Below, piece after piece: positions 25,438-35,707 of a stretch of 61,289 nucleotides of DNA. Both the position numbers and the translations under genes were made by a program. The stretch spans positions 1-61,289 of the forward strand of contig QHUM01000049.1 in NCBI GenBank assembly GCA_003222135.1, given 5' to 3'. The notes below the pieces were generated by a model, which worked only from the letters and a program-made list of their open reading frames with translations, had not been told where the DNA came from and ran no database searches. Source of the DNA: Gemmatimonadota bacterium. Lineage in GTDB: Bacteria > Gemmatimonadota > Gemmatimonadetes > Gemmatimonadales > GWC2-71-9. The stretch's first letter is position 1; every line of letters starts with the position of its first letter.

Positions 25438-28080
25438 GTGACGACGACGCGGATTCACGATTTGGCGACGGAGTTCGGCATCTCCTCGGAGCAGTTGCTC
25501 GGCATGCTCAAGGAGCTGGACATCTTTGTGCGCAGTCACCTGTCCCCGCTCAAGCCGGAGCAGGTGGCGCTGATGCGCGCGCGCTGGGAGCGCGAGAAGC
25601 GCAAGCTGAAGGACGCGCCCCCACCGCCCAAGCGGCGCCGGGTGGTGAAGGCCGCCGCCCCCGAGCCGGTCGCGGCGGCGCCGGAGGCGCGGCCCATGCG
25701 GCGCCGCCGTACGGCGGCCGAGGTGGCGGCGGCCGAGGCCGAGGCGCAGGCCGAGGCGGCGGTCGAGGCGGAGCGCGAGCTCAAGGCGCGGGAAGCGCTC
25801 GAGGCCGCCAAGGCGGTCGATGACGAGGAGAAGCCCTCGCTCGAAGAGCGCGCCGCCGCGCTGTTCAAGGACCTCCCCGCGGCCGAGGAGTCGCGGGGCG
25901 AGCAGCCGTCCTTCGCCCCGTCGCCAGCGGCGACCGCCGCGCCGCCGGCGTCGCCCCCACCGTCCGCCGCCTCGTTCGGCGCTCCCCCGCGGCAAATGAT
26001 TCCGACCCCCGTGCGTCCCAAGCCGGTGGCCAGTGCGGCGCCGGGCGGCGGTCCGCCCGCGCCCCCCAGGCCCGTGGCGTCGGCCGCGCCCGGCGTCGGA
26101 CCCGCCGAAGAGCGCCGCCGCGATAAGGGGAAGAAGCGGAAGAAAGGCAAGAAGTCGCTGGTGGACCAGGAGGCGGTGGCGCAGAACATCTCTCGCACCC
26201 TCGCCTCGATCAAGGGCCCGGTCGCGCGCAAAGGGGTGCACCGCCGCGACGAGGGACCGAGTTTCCGCGACATCCAGGAAGAGAAGCGGCGCGAGGAAAA
26301 AGAGCGCGAGAAGACGCTGGTGCGCGTCACCGAGTTCATCACGGTGTCCGAGCTCGCCAACATCCTCAAGGTGCCTGCCAAGGAGATCGTGGCGTTCGCC
26401 TTCAAGGAGCTCGGACAGATGGTGACGATCAACCAGCGGCTCGACTTCGACATGATCGAGCTGATCGCGTCCGCGTTCGGCTTCCAGGCGGTGCGTGAAG
26501 AGGAATACGTCGTGGGGGAGGGCGAGCAGGCTCCCGACGACGCCCAGGCGACCCTCAAGCCGCGGCCGCCGGTCGTGACCGTCATGGGGCACGTCGATCA
26601 CGGCAAGACGTCGCTGCTCGACTACATCCGCAAGACCAACGTGGTGGCCGGCGAGGCCGGCGGCATCACGCAGCACATCGGCGCCTATCAGGTGACCCTC
26701 AAGGACGGCCGGTCGATCACCTTCCTCGACACGCCGGGCCACGAAGCGTTCACGGCGATGCGCGCCCGCGGTGCCCAGGTCACGGACATCGTCGTGCTGG
26801 TCGTCGCCGCCGATGACGCGATCATGCCGCAGACGATCGAGGCCATCTCCCACGCCAAGAACGCCGGCGTGCCGCTCGTCGTCGCGATCAACAAGATCGA
26901 TCTGCCCGCCGCCAACGTGCAGAAGGTGAAGCAGGATCTGCTGTCGCACCAGGTCGTGCTCGAGGAGTTCGGCGGTACGACGCTCGCTACGCCGATCTCG
27001 GCGAAGACCGGGCAGAGCGTGGACACCCTGCTCGATCAGATCCTGCTGCAGGCCGAGCTGCTCGATCTGAGGGCGAATCCCGATCGCCGGGCCCACGGCA
27101 CCGTGCTCGAGGCGACGCTCGACCCGGGCAAGGGGCCCGTGGCCACGATCCTCGTGCAGAACGGCACGCTCCGGGTCGGGGACGACTTCATCTGCGGCCA
27201 GTTCTCGGGGCGGGTGCGCGCGATGTATAACGAGCGCGGCGAGACCGTGATCCTCGCCGGTCCCTCGACGCCCGTGCAGATCCTTGGCTTCGAAGGCGTG
27301 CCCGAGGCGGGTGACACCTTCAGCGTGATGGAAGACGCCGGGGCCGCGCGCGAGATCGCCCAGAAGCGCCAGCGCCTGGAGCGCGAGGCACAGCATCGCC
27401 GCACCGGGCGCGTGAAGACGCTCGAGGACTTCATGGCCGAGCGCGCGGCCGGTGGCGCCGCAGCGCTCCGCATCATCATCAAGGCGGACCAGGGCGGCCC
27501 CGCGGAGGCGCTCGCGGACGCATTGGCCCAGCTCTCCACACCGGAAGTCAAGGTGGAGGTGGTGCACCGCGGCGTCGGCGCCATCACGGACTCGGATGTC
27601 CTGCTCGCGAAGGCCTCGGGCGCCATCATTGTCGGCTTCCACGTGCGGCCCGACTCGAACGCCCGCGCCTCGGCCGAGCGTGAGCGGGTGGAGATCCGCA
27701 CCTACCGCATCATCTACGAGGCGGTGGAAGAGGTGAAGGCCGCGATGGAGGGCCTGCTCACGCCCGAAAAGAAGGAAGTCGTGCTGGGAGAGGCCGAGGT
27801 GCGGCAGACGTTCAAGATCGCCAAGATCGGTACCATCGCCGGGTGCTTCGTCCGCTCGGGCGTCATTCCCCGCACCGCACGGGTGCGCGTGATCCGCGAC
27901 GGCGTGGAGGTGTACGAGGGCAGCATCGCGTCGCTCAAGCGATTCAAGGACGATGTCCGCGAGGTGCGCGAGGGCTTCGAGTGCGGCATCGGCATCGAAG
28001 GGTTCAACGACATCAAGGTCGGCGACCTGATCGAAGCGTACAAGGTCGAGGAGGTCGCGCGCTCGCTGACGCCCGCGTGA
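25438..28080 (+). CDS. infB: Translation initiation factor IF-2
   Basis: GTPase that places initiator tRNA on the 30S subunit. Length 880 residues. N-terminal IF2_N module ([20 protein letters not shown]), then a long low-complexity Ala/Pro/Glu/Arg linker (about 60-240), a second IF2_N-like module ([17 protein letters not shown]), the G domain with [20 protein letters not shown] and NKIDL, and the C-terminal beta barrels. GTG at 25438 follows the ylxQ stop with no gap. Given the many non-ATG starts here, its codon selectivity at initiation would be of interest. Confidence 0.95.
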   Translation: MTTTRIHDLATEFGISSEQLLGMLKELDIFVRSHLSPLKPEQVALMRARWEREKRKLKDAPPPPKRRRVVKAAAPEPVAAAPEARPMRRRRTAAEVAAAEAEAQAEAAVEAERELKAREALEAAKAVDDEEKPSLEERAAALFKDLPAAEESRGEQPSFAPSPAATAAPPASPPPSAASFGAPPRQMIPTPVRPKPVASAAPGGGPPAPPRPVASAAPGVGPAEERRRDKGKKRKKGKKSLVDQEAVAQNISRTLASIKGPVARKGVHRRDEGPSFRDIQEEKRREEKEREKTLVRVTEFITVSELANILKVPAKEIVAFAFKELGQMVTINQRLDFDMIELIASAFGFQAVREEEYVVGEGEQAPDDAQATLKPRPPVVTVMGHVDHGKTSLLDYIRKTNVVAGEAGGITQHIGAYQVTLKDGRSITFLDTPGHEAFTAMRARGAQVTDIVVLVVAADDAIMPQTIEAISHAKNAGVPLVVAINKIDLPAANVQKVKQDLLSHQVVLEEFGGTTLATPISAKTGQSVDTLLDQILLQAELLDLRANPDRRAHGTVLEATLDPGKGPVATILVQNGTLRVGDDFICGQFSGRVRAMYNERGETVILAGPSTPVQILGFEGVPEAGDTFSVMEDAGAAREIAQKRQRLEREAQHRRTGRVKTLEDFMAERAAGGAAALRIIIKADQGGPAEALADALAQLSTPEVKVEVVHRGVGAITDSDVLLAKASGAIIVGFHVRPDSNARASAERERVEIRTYRIIYEAVEEVKAAMEGLLTPEKKEVVLGEAEVRQTFKIAKIGTIAGCFVRSGVIPRTARVRVIRDGVEVYEGSIASLKRFKDDVREVREGFECGIGIEGFNDIKVGDLIEAYKVEEVARSLTPA

Positions 28081-28103
28081 CCGCGCCCCGGGGCAGGTGA
28101 GGC

Positions 28104-28385
28104 ATGGTGGTGGGGCTGATGACTTGGGAGCTGCACCTCGAGGGGTGCCGCTCGCTGAAGGAGAAGCGCCACGTTTTGAAGAGCCTCAAGGACCGGCTCC
28201 ACGACCGCTTCAACGTCTCCGCCGCGGAGACGGCACACCACGACCTGTGGCAGCGCGCCGAACTGACGGTTTGTGTGGTGTCGAACGAGCGGGGCCACGC
28301 CCAGAGCGTGCTCCGGGAGGCGGACCGCCTGGTGGACGGGGCGGACGGCGCCCGCATCGTGGATACGAGCACGAGCTTTCTGTGA
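28104..28385 (+). CDS. DUF503 family protein (YlxP-like)
   Basis: A 93-residue protein matching the DUF503/YlxP pattern: an initial beta strand (MVVGLMTWELHLEG), the conserved CRSLKEKRHVLKSLKDRLHDRFNVSAAE and a central AELTVCVVSNE strand. Family members sit between infB and rbfA as here; YlxP has been linked to ribosome assembly, with no defined reaction. It starts 23 bp after infB and ends 1 bp before rbfA. Confidence 0.85.
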   Translation: MVVGLMTWELHLEGCRSLKEKRHVLKSLKDRLHDRFNVSAAETAHHDLWQRAELTVCVVSNERGHAQSVLREADRLVDGADGARIVDTSTSFL

Positions 28386-28386
28386 T

Positions 28387-28764
28387 ATGACCCGACGATC
28401 CGTCCCGTCCTCGCGTCCTCGCCGCCGCCCCGAGCGCGTGGCCGAGCTGATCCGACACACCGTGGCGGCGTTCCTGACGGCCAATGTGCGAGACCCGCGC
28501 GTCGGCTTCGTGACGGTCACGGCGGTCGAAGTGTCGCGCGACCTGACCCACGCCCGGATCCGGGTGAGCGTCATGGGGACCGATGCGGAGAAGGCCCAGA
28601 CGCTGGAGGGGTTGGCCAGCGTGGCGCGGTTTCTGCGCGCCCAACTGGCGCACGAGCTGCGCCTGCGCACCAGTCCCGAGCTGCGCTTCGAGCTCGACCG
28701 CGGCCTCGAGCACGCGCAGCGCATCGACACGGTATTGAAGCAGCTCAAGGAGCCCCCGGGCTGA
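28387..28764 (+). CDS. rbfA: Ribosome-binding factor A
   Basis: A 125-residue KH-fold protein needed for late 30S maturation. Family features are RVAELIRHTVAAFL, RDPRVGFVTVTAVEVSRDLTHARIRVSVMG in pieces, and the C-terminal SPELRFELDRGLEHAQRID. The first 15 residues are basic and low in complexity. ATG 28387 follows ylxP by one base. The last codons contain the ribosome site (aaggag) of truB, and its TGA overlaps the proposed CTG start of truB. Confidence 0.92.
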   Translation: MTRRSVPSSRPRRRPERVAELIRHTVAAFLTANVRDPRVGFVTVTAVEVSRDLTHARIRVSVMGTDAEKAQTLEGLASVARFLRAQLAHELRLRTSPELRFELDRGLEHAQRIDTVLKQLKEPPG

Positions 28765-29615
28765 TCGCCGGCGTGGCGCTCGTCGCGAAGCCGGATGGAC
28801 CCACGTCGCACGACGTGGTCGACCAGGTGCGTCGCGCGCTCGGGCTTAGGCGGGTCGGACACTTGGGCACGCTCGACCCGTTTGCGACGGGGCTGCTCGT
28901 GGTCGTCGTGGGGCGCGCGACCCGGCTCGCGCCGTACGTGGCCGAGTGGGCCAAGTCGTACGAGGGCGTCATCCGGTTGGGCCGCACGACCACGACCGAC
29001 GACGGCACCGGCGAGACCGCCGGCGCCTCGGACGCCTGGCAGTCGCTCGATCGTGGGCGCGTCGAGACTGCGCTCGCGCGGTTTCGGGGCACCTACGAGC
29101 AGCGGCCGCCCGCCTATTCGGCGGTGAAGGTGGAGGGCGAGCGCGCCTACCGGCGGGCGCGCCGGGGCGAGCCGGTGGCGCTCGCGGCGCGCCCGGTCGA
29201 GGTGTCGGCGCTCGAGCTGACGAGCTTCGCGCCACCCGACGTCGGATTCCGCGCCACCGTGAGCGGCGGGACGTATCTCCGCAGCCTCGCCCGGGACGTG
29301 GGGGAAGAGTTGGGGTGCGGCGCGCACCTCGCGACGCTGCTGCGAACCCGGGTGGGTCCGTTCCGACTCGAGGACGCGGTGAGGCCCGAGCGTCTGACCG
29401 CCGGCGACCTGCGCGACCCCGCGACGCTGGTGGCGGGGTTGCCGCGCCGGGACCTGGACGAAGCGGGGCGAGTGGCCGTGATCCACGGGCGGCCGGTGTC
29501 TGCGGGGAAGGGGGAAGGCGGAAGGGTGGCGTTGTTCGCGGACGGCCATCTGGTCGCGGTGGCCGAGCGCGAGGGAGAGGTGCTGAAGCCGCGGGTCGTG
29601 GTGGTGGACCAGTGA
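28761..29615 (+). CDS. truB: tRNA pseudouridine(55) synthase
   Basis: Makes pseudouridine 55 in the T loop of tRNAs. The catalytic Asp lies in VGHLGTLDPFATGLL (D39 from this start); KPDGPTSHDVV and the later SGGTYLRSLARDVGEELG are typical. The GTG at 28773 would remove the conserved first beta strand (GVALVAKP), and it lies 20 nt from the ribosome site. CTG at 28761, overlapping the rbfA stop (CTGA), has AAGGAG 8 nt upstream and restores that strand. A purine-rich 16-bp segment at 29503-29518 encoding part of a GKGEGG loop recurs in ribF. Confidence 0.93.
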   Translation: MIAGVALVAKPDGPTSHDVVDQVRRALGLRRVGHLGTLDPFATGLLVVVVGRATRLAPYVAEWAKSYEGVIRLGRTTTTDDGTGETAGASDAWQSLDRGRVETALARFRGTYEQRPPAYSAVKVEGERAYRRARRGEPVALAARPVEVSALELTSFAPPDVGFRATVSGGTYLRSLARDVGEELGCGAHLATLLRTRVGPFRLEDAVRPERLTAGDLRDPATLVAGLPRRDLDEAGRVAVIHGRPVSAGKGEGGRVALFADGHLVAVAEREGEVLKPRVVVVDQ

Positions 29616-30523
29616 CGGGCACGGTGGCCACCGTCGGCACGTTCGACGGCGTGCACCGCGGGCACCAAGCGGTGCTGGCCGAGATCGTGCGGCGGGCACG
29701 CGCCCGCGGACTGGCGAGCCTGGTCGTCACCTTCGACCCGCACCCGCTCGAGGTCGTGAATCCGTCGGCCGCGCCGCGTCTGCTCACGCTCCCCGACGAG
29801 AAGCGGGAGCTCATGGCGGAGCTGGGGCTCGATCGGGTCGAGCTGGTGCCGTTCACGACCGCGCTGGCGCGGCTCGCGCCGGAGCAATTCGTCCGGGACG
29901 TGCTGCGCGCCCAGTACGGGATGCAGGAACTGGTGCTGGGGTATGACCACGGGTTCGGGCGGGGACGGACGGGCGACGTGGACCTGGCGCGGCGCCTGGC
30001 GCGCGACGACGGCTTCGCGGTGGAGGTCGTGGACGCGGTGCGGGACGACGGGCAACCGATCTCGTCGTCGCTGATCCGCACCGCGGTCGCGCACGGAGAC
30101 CTCGCGGCCGCCGAGCGCTGGCTGGGCCGGCGCTACCGGGCGACGGGCGTGGTGGAGCGCGGGGCGGGGCGGGGGCGGACGATCGGGATTCCGACGATCA
30201 ACTTGGCGCCCCTCGATCCCCGCAAGCTCCTGCCGCCGGACGGTGTGTATGCCGTGTGGGTGCGACTCCCGGGGAACGGGGAAGGGGGAAGGGGAGTGCG
30301 ATACGGTGGTATGATGAACCAGGGGCCGCGGCCCACCTTCGGCATCGCGGCGCGGGCCTTGGAGATCCATTTGTTCGACTTCGCCGGCGAGCTGTACGGC
30401 GAAGTGGTGACCGTCGAGTGGGTGCGCCGACTGCGCGACGTGCAAACGTTTCCGTCGCGCGAGGCGCTCGTGGACCAGCTCGGACGCGACGCGATCGCGG
30501 CGCGCGCCATCCTCAACCGGTAA
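29612..30523 (+). CDS. ribF: Bifunctional riboflavin kinase / FAD synthetase
   Basis: Converts riboflavin to FMN and FMN to FAD. The N-terminal adenylyltransferase domain has VGTFDGVHRGHQAVL, TFDPHPLEVV, GYDHGFGRGRTGD and ISSSLIR. The C-terminal kinase domain has GRTIGIPTINL, YAVWV and the NxGxRPTF-like MMNQGPRPTFG. Within the kinase domain there is an extra loop GNGEGGRG encoded by a purine-rich segment (30277-30292) identical to one in truB. GTG overlaps the truB stop (GTGA). The truB-ribF pairing is conserved in many bacteria. Confidence 0.94.
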   Translation: MTGTVATVGTFDGVHRGHQAVLAEIVRRARARGLASLVVTFDPHPLEVVNPSAAPRLLTLPDEKRELMAELGLDRVELVPFTTALARLAPEQFVRDVLRAQYGMQELVLGYDHGFGRGRTGDVDLARRLARDDGFAVEVVDAVRDDGQPISSSLIRTAVAHGDLAAAERWLGRRYRATGVVERGAGRGRTIGIPTINLAPLDPRKLLPPDGVYAVWVRLPGNGEGGRGVRYGGMMNQGPRPTFGIAARALEIHLFDFAGELYGEVVTVEWVRRLRDVQTFPSREALVDQLGRDAIAARAILNR

Positions 30524-30529
30524 CACGCC

Positions 30530-32200
30530 ATGCTCTTCCGAACGATTCGCTCACGCCTGATGGTGACCGGGGCGCTGGTGGTCGGCAGCGTCTTTGCGCT
30601 CAAGCCCAGTAACTCGGTCCAGCGGATTCGTGATGCCGCCACCGGGCGGATGAAGGACACGACGGTGCGCCGCGTGCCCATCAGCCTGGGGCTCGATCTG
30701 CAGGGCGGCATCCACCTCGCGCTCGAGGTGGACCAGAGTAAGGGCCCCGTGCCCGATTGCGCCGACGCGATCAGCCGCGCCGAGCGGGTGGTGCGGAGCC
30801 GCATCGATCAGTTCGGCACCACCGAGCCCGTGGTGCAGATCGTCGGGCGCTGCCGTCTGGTCGTCGAGCTCCCGGGCGAGAAGGATCCGGCCCGCGCGAA
30901 GAGCATCATTCAGCGCACCGCGTTCCTCGAGTTCCGCATCACCGACATGCAGAACCTGTTCCGCGACGCGCTGCCCGAGATCGACCGCGCGTTGCGTGAG
31001 GCGGGGGTACGGGCGCCGGGACAAGCGGGGGCGGGAGCCGCCAACGTGGCGCAGCTGTTCGGCGCCGACACCACCAAAGGCAAAAAGGGAAAGGCGCCTG
31101 CCAAGGGCAAGGCCGCCAAGGACACGACCGACCTGAACGCGCCGGGGGCGCTGTCCTCGCTCTTGTTCCAATCCCCCCTCAATATGCCGGGCGAGTTCCT
31201 CGTCCCCGAGGAGCAGGTGCCCGTCGCCGAGAGCCTGCTGGCGCGACCGGAGGTGAAGCGGCTCATCCCGCGGGGCATCGATCTCAAGTGGGGCACCGAG
31301 TTGGCGTCCCGGGGGGCGCGGGCGTACCGCGCGCTGTACGCCGTCCAGGACCGGCCCATCATCACCGGCGAGGAGCTCGAGAAGGCCACGGCCCGGCGCG
31401 ACCAGGTGACCAACCAGTCGGTCGTGGACTTCGTGCTGTCGCGCTCGGGCGGCCGCAAGTTCGAGCGCGAGACCGGCCGCCACATCCACGACTACATGGC
31501 CATCATCCTGGACGACCGCGTGCAGGGTCAGCCGCCGATCATCAACGGTCAAATCGGGCAGCACGGCCAGATCGAGCTCGGCTCGAAGCCGCTGCAGGAC
31601 GCGCAGGACCTGGCGCTGGTGCTGCGCGCCGGCGCCTTGCCGGCGCCGCTCACGATCGTCGACGAGAGCACCATCGGGCCGTCGCTCGGCCAGGACTCGA
31701 TCCGGGACGGCATCCGCGCCGGGGTCGTGGGCGTCGTGCTCGTCGTGCTGATCATGGTGGTGTACTACCGCGTCTCGGGCGTGCTGGCGGTCGCGGCGCT
31801 GACCCTGTATATCGCGTTCACGCTGGCGGGACTCTCCCTGTTCGGCTCGACCCTGACCCTGCCCGGGCTCGCCGGCCTGGTGCTGTCGGTCGGCATCGCC
31901 GTCGACGCCAACGTGCTGATCTTCGAGCGCATCCGCGAGGAGCTGCAGCACGGCAAGCTGGTGCGCACGGCGGTGGACGAGGGATTCAAGCACGCCATGA
32001 GCGCCATCATCGATTCGAACGTCAGCACCGCCCTCACGGCGGGCATCCTGTATTTGGTGGGCACGGGCCCGGTGCGGGGTTTCGCCATTACGTTGATCAT
32101 CGGGATCGGCGCCTCGATGATCACCGCCATCTTCGTGGTGCGGACCTTCTACATGATCTGGCTGCAGCGCCGGCCGGACATGGCCACTCTGAGCGTCTGA
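30530..32200 (+). CDS. secD: Protein translocase subunit SecD
   Basis: Inner-membrane partner of SecYEG that uses the proton gradient to pull exported proteins. The 556-residue protein has an N-terminal helix, a large periplasmic part with the P1 signature LDLQGGIHLALEVD, an inserted Lys/Ala/Gly-rich stretch (KGKKGKAPAKGKAAKD), the conserved region near GALPAPLTIVDESTIGPSLGQDSI (in pieces) and a cluster of helices with LSVGIAVDANVLIFERIREEL. The start ATG lies 6 bp after ribF. secF follows with one base between. Confidence 0.94.
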   Translation: MLFRTIRSRLMVTGALVVGSVFALKPSNSVQRIRDAATGRMKDTTVRRVPISLGLDLQGGIHLALEVDQSKGPVPDCADAISRAERVVRSRIDQFGTTEPVVQIVGRCRLVVELPGEKDPARAKSIIQRTAFLEFRITDMQNLFRDALPEIDRALREAGVRAPGQAGAGAANVAQLFGADTTKGKKGKAPAKGKAAKDTTDLNAPGALSSLLFQSPLNMPGEFLVPEEQVPVAESLLARPEVKRLIPRGIDLKWGTELASRGARAYRALYAVQDRPIITGEELEKATARRDQVTNQSVVDFVLSRSGGRKFERETGRHIHDYMAIILDDRVQGQPPIINGQIGQHGQIELGSKPLQDAQDLALVLRAGALPAPLTIVDESTIGPSLGQDSIRDGIRAGVVGVVLVVLIMVVYYRVSGVLAVAALTLYIAFTLAGLSLFGSTLTLPGLAGLVLSVGIAVDANVLIFERIREELQHGKLVRTAVDEGFKHAMSAIIDSNVSTALTAGILYLVGTGPVRGFAITLIIGIGASMITAIFVVRTFYMIWLQRRPDMATLSV

Positions 32201-32201
32201 G

Positions 32202-33203
32202 ATGATCCGACTCTTCGCCAACGCCAACTACGACTTCATCAAGTGGCGTCGCTGGGCCTACGCGCTCACAGCGGCCATCATCATTCCCGGCCTGGCCCTG
32301 TTCCTGGTGCACGGTCTGAACTACTCGATCGAGTTCACGGGGGGCACGCTCATCCAGGTGCACACGGCGCAGCCGATCGGCACCGCCACGATCCGCGGCG
32401 CGCTCGACGCAGCGGGGATCCGGGACGCCGAGATCCAGGAGTTCGGAGATCCCCTGGACTATGTGGTGCGCGCGCGAATCGGGCATGGGGCCGCCGTTGA
32501 AGCGGGCTCGACCGAAGCCACCGCGGCCGCGGTGGACTCGGCGCTGGCCCACGCCCTCGGCGCGGCCCCGGAGCACTACAGGATCGTCCGTTTCGACGCG
32601 ATCAGCCCCAAGGTGGGCCGCGAGCTGCAGGGCAAGGCGTTTCTGGCGATCTTCTTTTCGTTCATCGTCACGCTCATTTATCTCGCGATCCGGTTCGAAT
32701 GGCGCTTCGGCCTGGCGGCCGTGCTCGCCACCTTCCACGACATTCTCACGACCATCGCGTTCATCCGCTACCTGAACCTCGAAGTGAGCCTGGTCGTGGT
32801 GGGCGCGGTCCTGACGATGGTCGGCTACTCGCTCAACGACACGATCATCATCTTCGACCGCGTGCGCGAAAACCTGCGCAAGTTTCGCCGTCAGAACCTG
32901 TACGAAATCCTGAATCTGTCGATCAACGAGACGCTGCCGCGCTCCGTGCTTACCCACGGCACCACGATGGCCACGACCGTCGCGCTGGTGCTGCTGGCGG
33001 GCGAGGTGTTGCGGCCCTTCGCGCTGGTCATGACCTTCGCCATCTTCACCGGCACGTTCTCCTCGATCTACATCGCCGCGCCGCTGCTCATGTACATCGA
33101 GAAGCGCTGGCCGGGCCAGGACGCGCGCGGCGCCCGGGCGTTCCGCCCGGCTGGGACGGCGGCGCCCGAGCCACGCGCCCCGCAACCTCAACCCACGCGG
33201 TAA
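32202..33203 (+). CDS. secF: Protein translocase subunit SecF
   Basis: Forms the SecDF complex with the preceding product. A 333-residue protein with six predicted helices, periplasmic signature YSIEFTGGTLIQV, IRFEWRFGLAAVLATFHDI, and GYSLNDTIIIFDRVREN, then TLPRSVLTHGTTMATT. Its C-terminus is a short, Pro/Arg-rich cytoplasmic tail. The ATG is one base after the secD stop. Confidence 0.94.
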   Translation: MIRLFANANYDFIKWRRWAYALTAAIIIPGLALFLVHGLNYSIEFTGGTLIQVHTAQPIGTATIRGALDAAGIRDAEIQEFGDPLDYVVRARIGHGAAVEAGSTEATAAAVDSALAHALGAAPEHYRIVRFDAISPKVGRELQGKAFLAIFFSFIVTLIYLAIRFEWRFGLAAVLATFHDILTTIAFIRYLNLEVSLVVVGAVLTMVGYSLNDTIIIFDRVRENLRKFRRQNLYEILNLSINETLPRSVLTHGTTMATTVALVLLAGEVLRPFALVMTFAIFTGTFSSIYIAAPLLMYIEKRWPGQDARGARAFRPAGTAAPEPRAPQPQPTR

Positions 33204-33218
33204 GGGCACGGCACCGCC

Positions 33219-34028
33219 GTGCCCCCGACGGCGCGCCCCTACTTGGTCGACGCCCACTGCCACCTGGGCGATGCGGCGTTCGACCCGGATCGTGACGCGG
33301 TGCTGGAGCGGGCTCGCCAAGCCGACGTGCGGCACGTCATCGTGATCGGCACCACGCCGGAGGACAGCGCGCGGGCCGCCGCGCTTGCCCGGGGCCGCGC
33401 CGGCCTCTCGGCCACCGCCGGCCTGCACCCCCACGATGCGGCGGCGTGGTCGGCCGACACCGCGGCCCGCCTGAAGGCGCTGCTCGGCCTACCTGAAGTG
33501 GTGGCTGTCGGTGAGACCGGCCTCGATTACCATTACGACCACTCCCCCCGCGACACGCAGCGGCGGGCGTTCGAAGCCCAGCTGGCGCTCGCGGCCGAGC
33601 TCGGGAAGCCGGTCGTCGTACACGCGCGCGAGGCGGATGAGGATGTCGCCGCGATGCTCGCCGGTGCCAGGGCGACGGTCGTCCTGCACTCGTTCAGCTC
33701 CGGCGCGAAGCTGTTCGAAGCGGGGATGCAGATCGGCGCGTACTTTTCGGTCTCCGGCATGATCACGTTCCAGAAGTGGAGCCCCGCGGTCTCGCTCACC
33801 GCATATCCGGCTGACCGCGTGTTAGTCGAGACGGACGCGCCCTACCTCGCCCCCGTGCCGCACCGCGGCAAGCGGAACGAGCCGGCGTTCGTGGGGCGGG
33901 TTGCGGAGGCGCTCGGCCGTGCGCTTGGGGCATCCCTCCCGGACGTGGCGCAACGGACGACGGACAACGCCCGTCGCGTGTTCGGCGCGCGGCTCGCCTC
34001 GACACTCTTGCACGAAGCGGACTCGTGA
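33219..34028 (+). CDS. tatD: TatD family metal-dependent deoxyribonuclease
   Basis: A 269-residue TIM-barrel metalloenzyme of the TatD/YcfH type, which trims DNA 3' ends in family members studied. Metal ligands and motifs: DAHCHLGD, GETGLDYHYDHSPRDTQ, KPVVVHAREADED, HSFSSG and LVETDAPYLAPVPHRGKRNEPAFV. The GTG start lies 15 bp after secF; the TGA overlaps the GTG of fhs. Confidence 0.88.
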   Translation: MPPTARPYLVDAHCHLGDAAFDPDRDAVLERARQADVRHVIVIGTTPEDSARAAALARGRAGLSATAGLHPHDAAAWSADTAARLKALLGLPEVVAVGETGLDYHYDHSPRDTQRRAFEAQLALAAELGKPVVVHAREADEDVAAMLAGARATVVLHSFSSGAKLFEAGMQIGAYFSVSGMITFQKWSPAVSLTAYPADRVLVETDAPYLAPVPHRGKRNEPAFVGRVAEALGRALGASLPDVAQRTTDNARRVFGARLASTLLHEADS

Positions 34029-35707
34029 CCACGACGGCCAAAGTCCCCACCGACATCGCGATCGCCCAGGCCGCGAAGCTCCGTCCGGTCGCCGAGATCG
34101 CAGCCGAGCTCGGCTTCGGGGACGACGAGGTCGAGCTGTACGGCAAGTACAAGGCGAAAATCCGGCTGCACGCCCTGGCGCGCCGTCAGCCGCGGGGCCG
34201 GCTGGTGCTCGTCACCGGCATCAACCCCACGCCCGCCGGCGAAGGCAAATCCACGGTGACGGTCGGCGTGACCCAGGCCCTGCGGAAGCTCGGGAAGAAC
34301 GCCGCGCTCTGCATCCGCGAGCCGTCGCTCGGGCCCGTGTTCGGGGTGAAGGGGGGCGCGGCGGGCGGCGGCTACGCGCAGGTCGTCCCCATGGAAGACA
34401 TCAATCTCCACTTCACCGGCGACTTCCACGCGATCGCGAGCGCGCACAACCTCCTGTCGGCGATGCTCGACGCGCACTTGCACCACGGCAATGTGCTGGG
34501 GCTCGACACCCGCCGCATCACGTGGCCCCGCACCATCGATATGAACGACCGCGCGCTCCGCAGCATCATCGTCGGTCTGGGCGGGCTCAACGCCGGCCCC
34601 ACGCGGGAAGAGCGCTTCGTCATCATCCCGGGCTCCGAGATCATGGCGATCATGGCGCTCGCGAGCGGCATCGAGGACCTGGAACGCCGGCTGGCGCGGA
34701 TCATCGTCGGGCTCACCCCCGGGAAGACCGCGGTCCGCGCGAGCGATCTGAAGGCGCAGGGCGCGATGACCCTGCTCCTGAAGGACGCCATCAACCCCAA
34801 CCTCGTGCAGACACTCGAGGGCGGCCCCGCGTTCATCCATTGCGGGCCCTTCGGCAACATCGCCCACGGCTGCAACTCCGTCGTGGCGACGCGGCTCGCG
34901 CTGGCGGTGTGCGACATCGTGCTGACCGAAGCGGGATTCGGCGCCGACCTGGGCGCCGAGAAGTTCTTCGACATCAAATGCCGCATGGCGGGATTGCATC
35001 CCGAAGCCGCCGTCGTGGTGGCGACGGTGCGGGCGTTGAAGATGCACGGCGGCGTGCCGAAGGACCGCCTTGGCGCGGCTGACCCGGTTGCGGTGCAGCG
35101 GGGTGCCGCCAACCTCCGCCGCCACATTCGCAACGTGAAGCAGTTCGGTGTGCCCGTCCTCATCGCCCTCAACCGGTTCCTGTCCGACGGTGAGGCGGAG
35201 CTCGCCGCCGTGCGGGAGGCATGCGCCGCGGAGGGCGTGGGCGTGGAACTGTGCGAGGTGTGGGAAAAGGGTGGGGAAGGCGGGATCGCCGTTGCCGAAG
35301 CGGTGCTGCACCTGCTCGCCGCCAAAGGCGCGAAGTTCCAGCCGCTGTACGACGAGCGGCGCCCCATTCGCGAAAAGATCGAGACGATCGCCAAGCAGAT
35401 CTACGGTGCCGCCGGCGTCGCCTTCGCGCCTGCCGCCGAGCGCGCGCTGGAGCAGCTCCCCGCGCTCGGCTTGGGCGAAACCCCGGTGTGCATGGCGAAG
35501 ACGCAGTACTCGTTCTCGGACGATCCGGCGAAGCTCGGCGCGCCCACCGGCTTCACCCTGCAGGTGCGCGACATTCTTCCCGCCGCGGGCGCCGGATTCG
35601 TAGTCGCCCTCGCCGGCGACATCATGACGATGCCGGGCCTCTCCAAGTCGCCCGCCGCGGAGCGGATCCGCGTGCACCCGGACGGCACCATCGAGGGATT
35701 GTTCTGA
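34025..35707 (+). CDS. fhs: Formate-tetrahydrofolate ligase
   Basis: ATP-dependent ligation of formate to tetrahydrofolate giving 10-formyl-THF for purines and initiator formylation. The 560-residue protein has the P-loop TGINPTPAGEGKSTVTVG and REPSLGPVFGVKGGAAGGGYAQ (in two parts), DIHLHFTGD-like DINLHFTGDFHAI, TEAGFGADLGAEKF and KTQYSFSDDP. Length is standard. It contains a KGGEGG loop (about 35266-35285) of the same purine-rich style as in truB and ribF. It starts inside the tatD stop and its own stop shares a base with the ridA ATG (TGATG). Confidence 0.95.
   Translation: MTTTAKVPTDIAIAQAAKLRPVAEIAAELGFGDDEVELYGKYKAKIRLHALARRQPRGRLVLVTGINPTPAGEGKSTVTVGVTQALRKLGKNAALCIREPSLGPVFGVKGGAAGGGYAQVVPMEDINLHFTGDFHAIASAHNLLSAMLDAHLHHGNVLGLDTRRITWPRTIDMNDRALRSIIVGLGGLNAGPTREERFVIIPGSEIMAIMALASGIEDLERRLARIIVGLTPGKTAVRASDLKAQGAMTLLLKDAINPNLVQTLEGGPAFIHCGPFGNIAHGCNSVVATRLALAVCDIVLTEAGFGADLGAEKFFDIKCRMAGLHPEAAVVVATVRALKMHGGVPKDRLGAADPVAVQRGAANLRRHIRNVKQFGVPVLIALNRFLSDGEAELAAVREACAAEGVGVELCEVWEKGGEGGIAVAEAVLHLLAAKGAKFQPLYDERRPIREKIETIAKQIYGAAGVAFAPAAERALEQLPALGLGETPVCMAKTQYSFSDDPAKLGAPTGFTLQVRDILPAAGAGFVVALAGDIMTMPGLSKSPAAERIRVHPDGTIEGLF

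Noticed and set aside
24439..27642. A 1067-codon frame antisense to nusA and infB
   Set aside because: It opposes two highly conserved genes and has no recognisable domain; shadow frame of GC-rich coding DNA.
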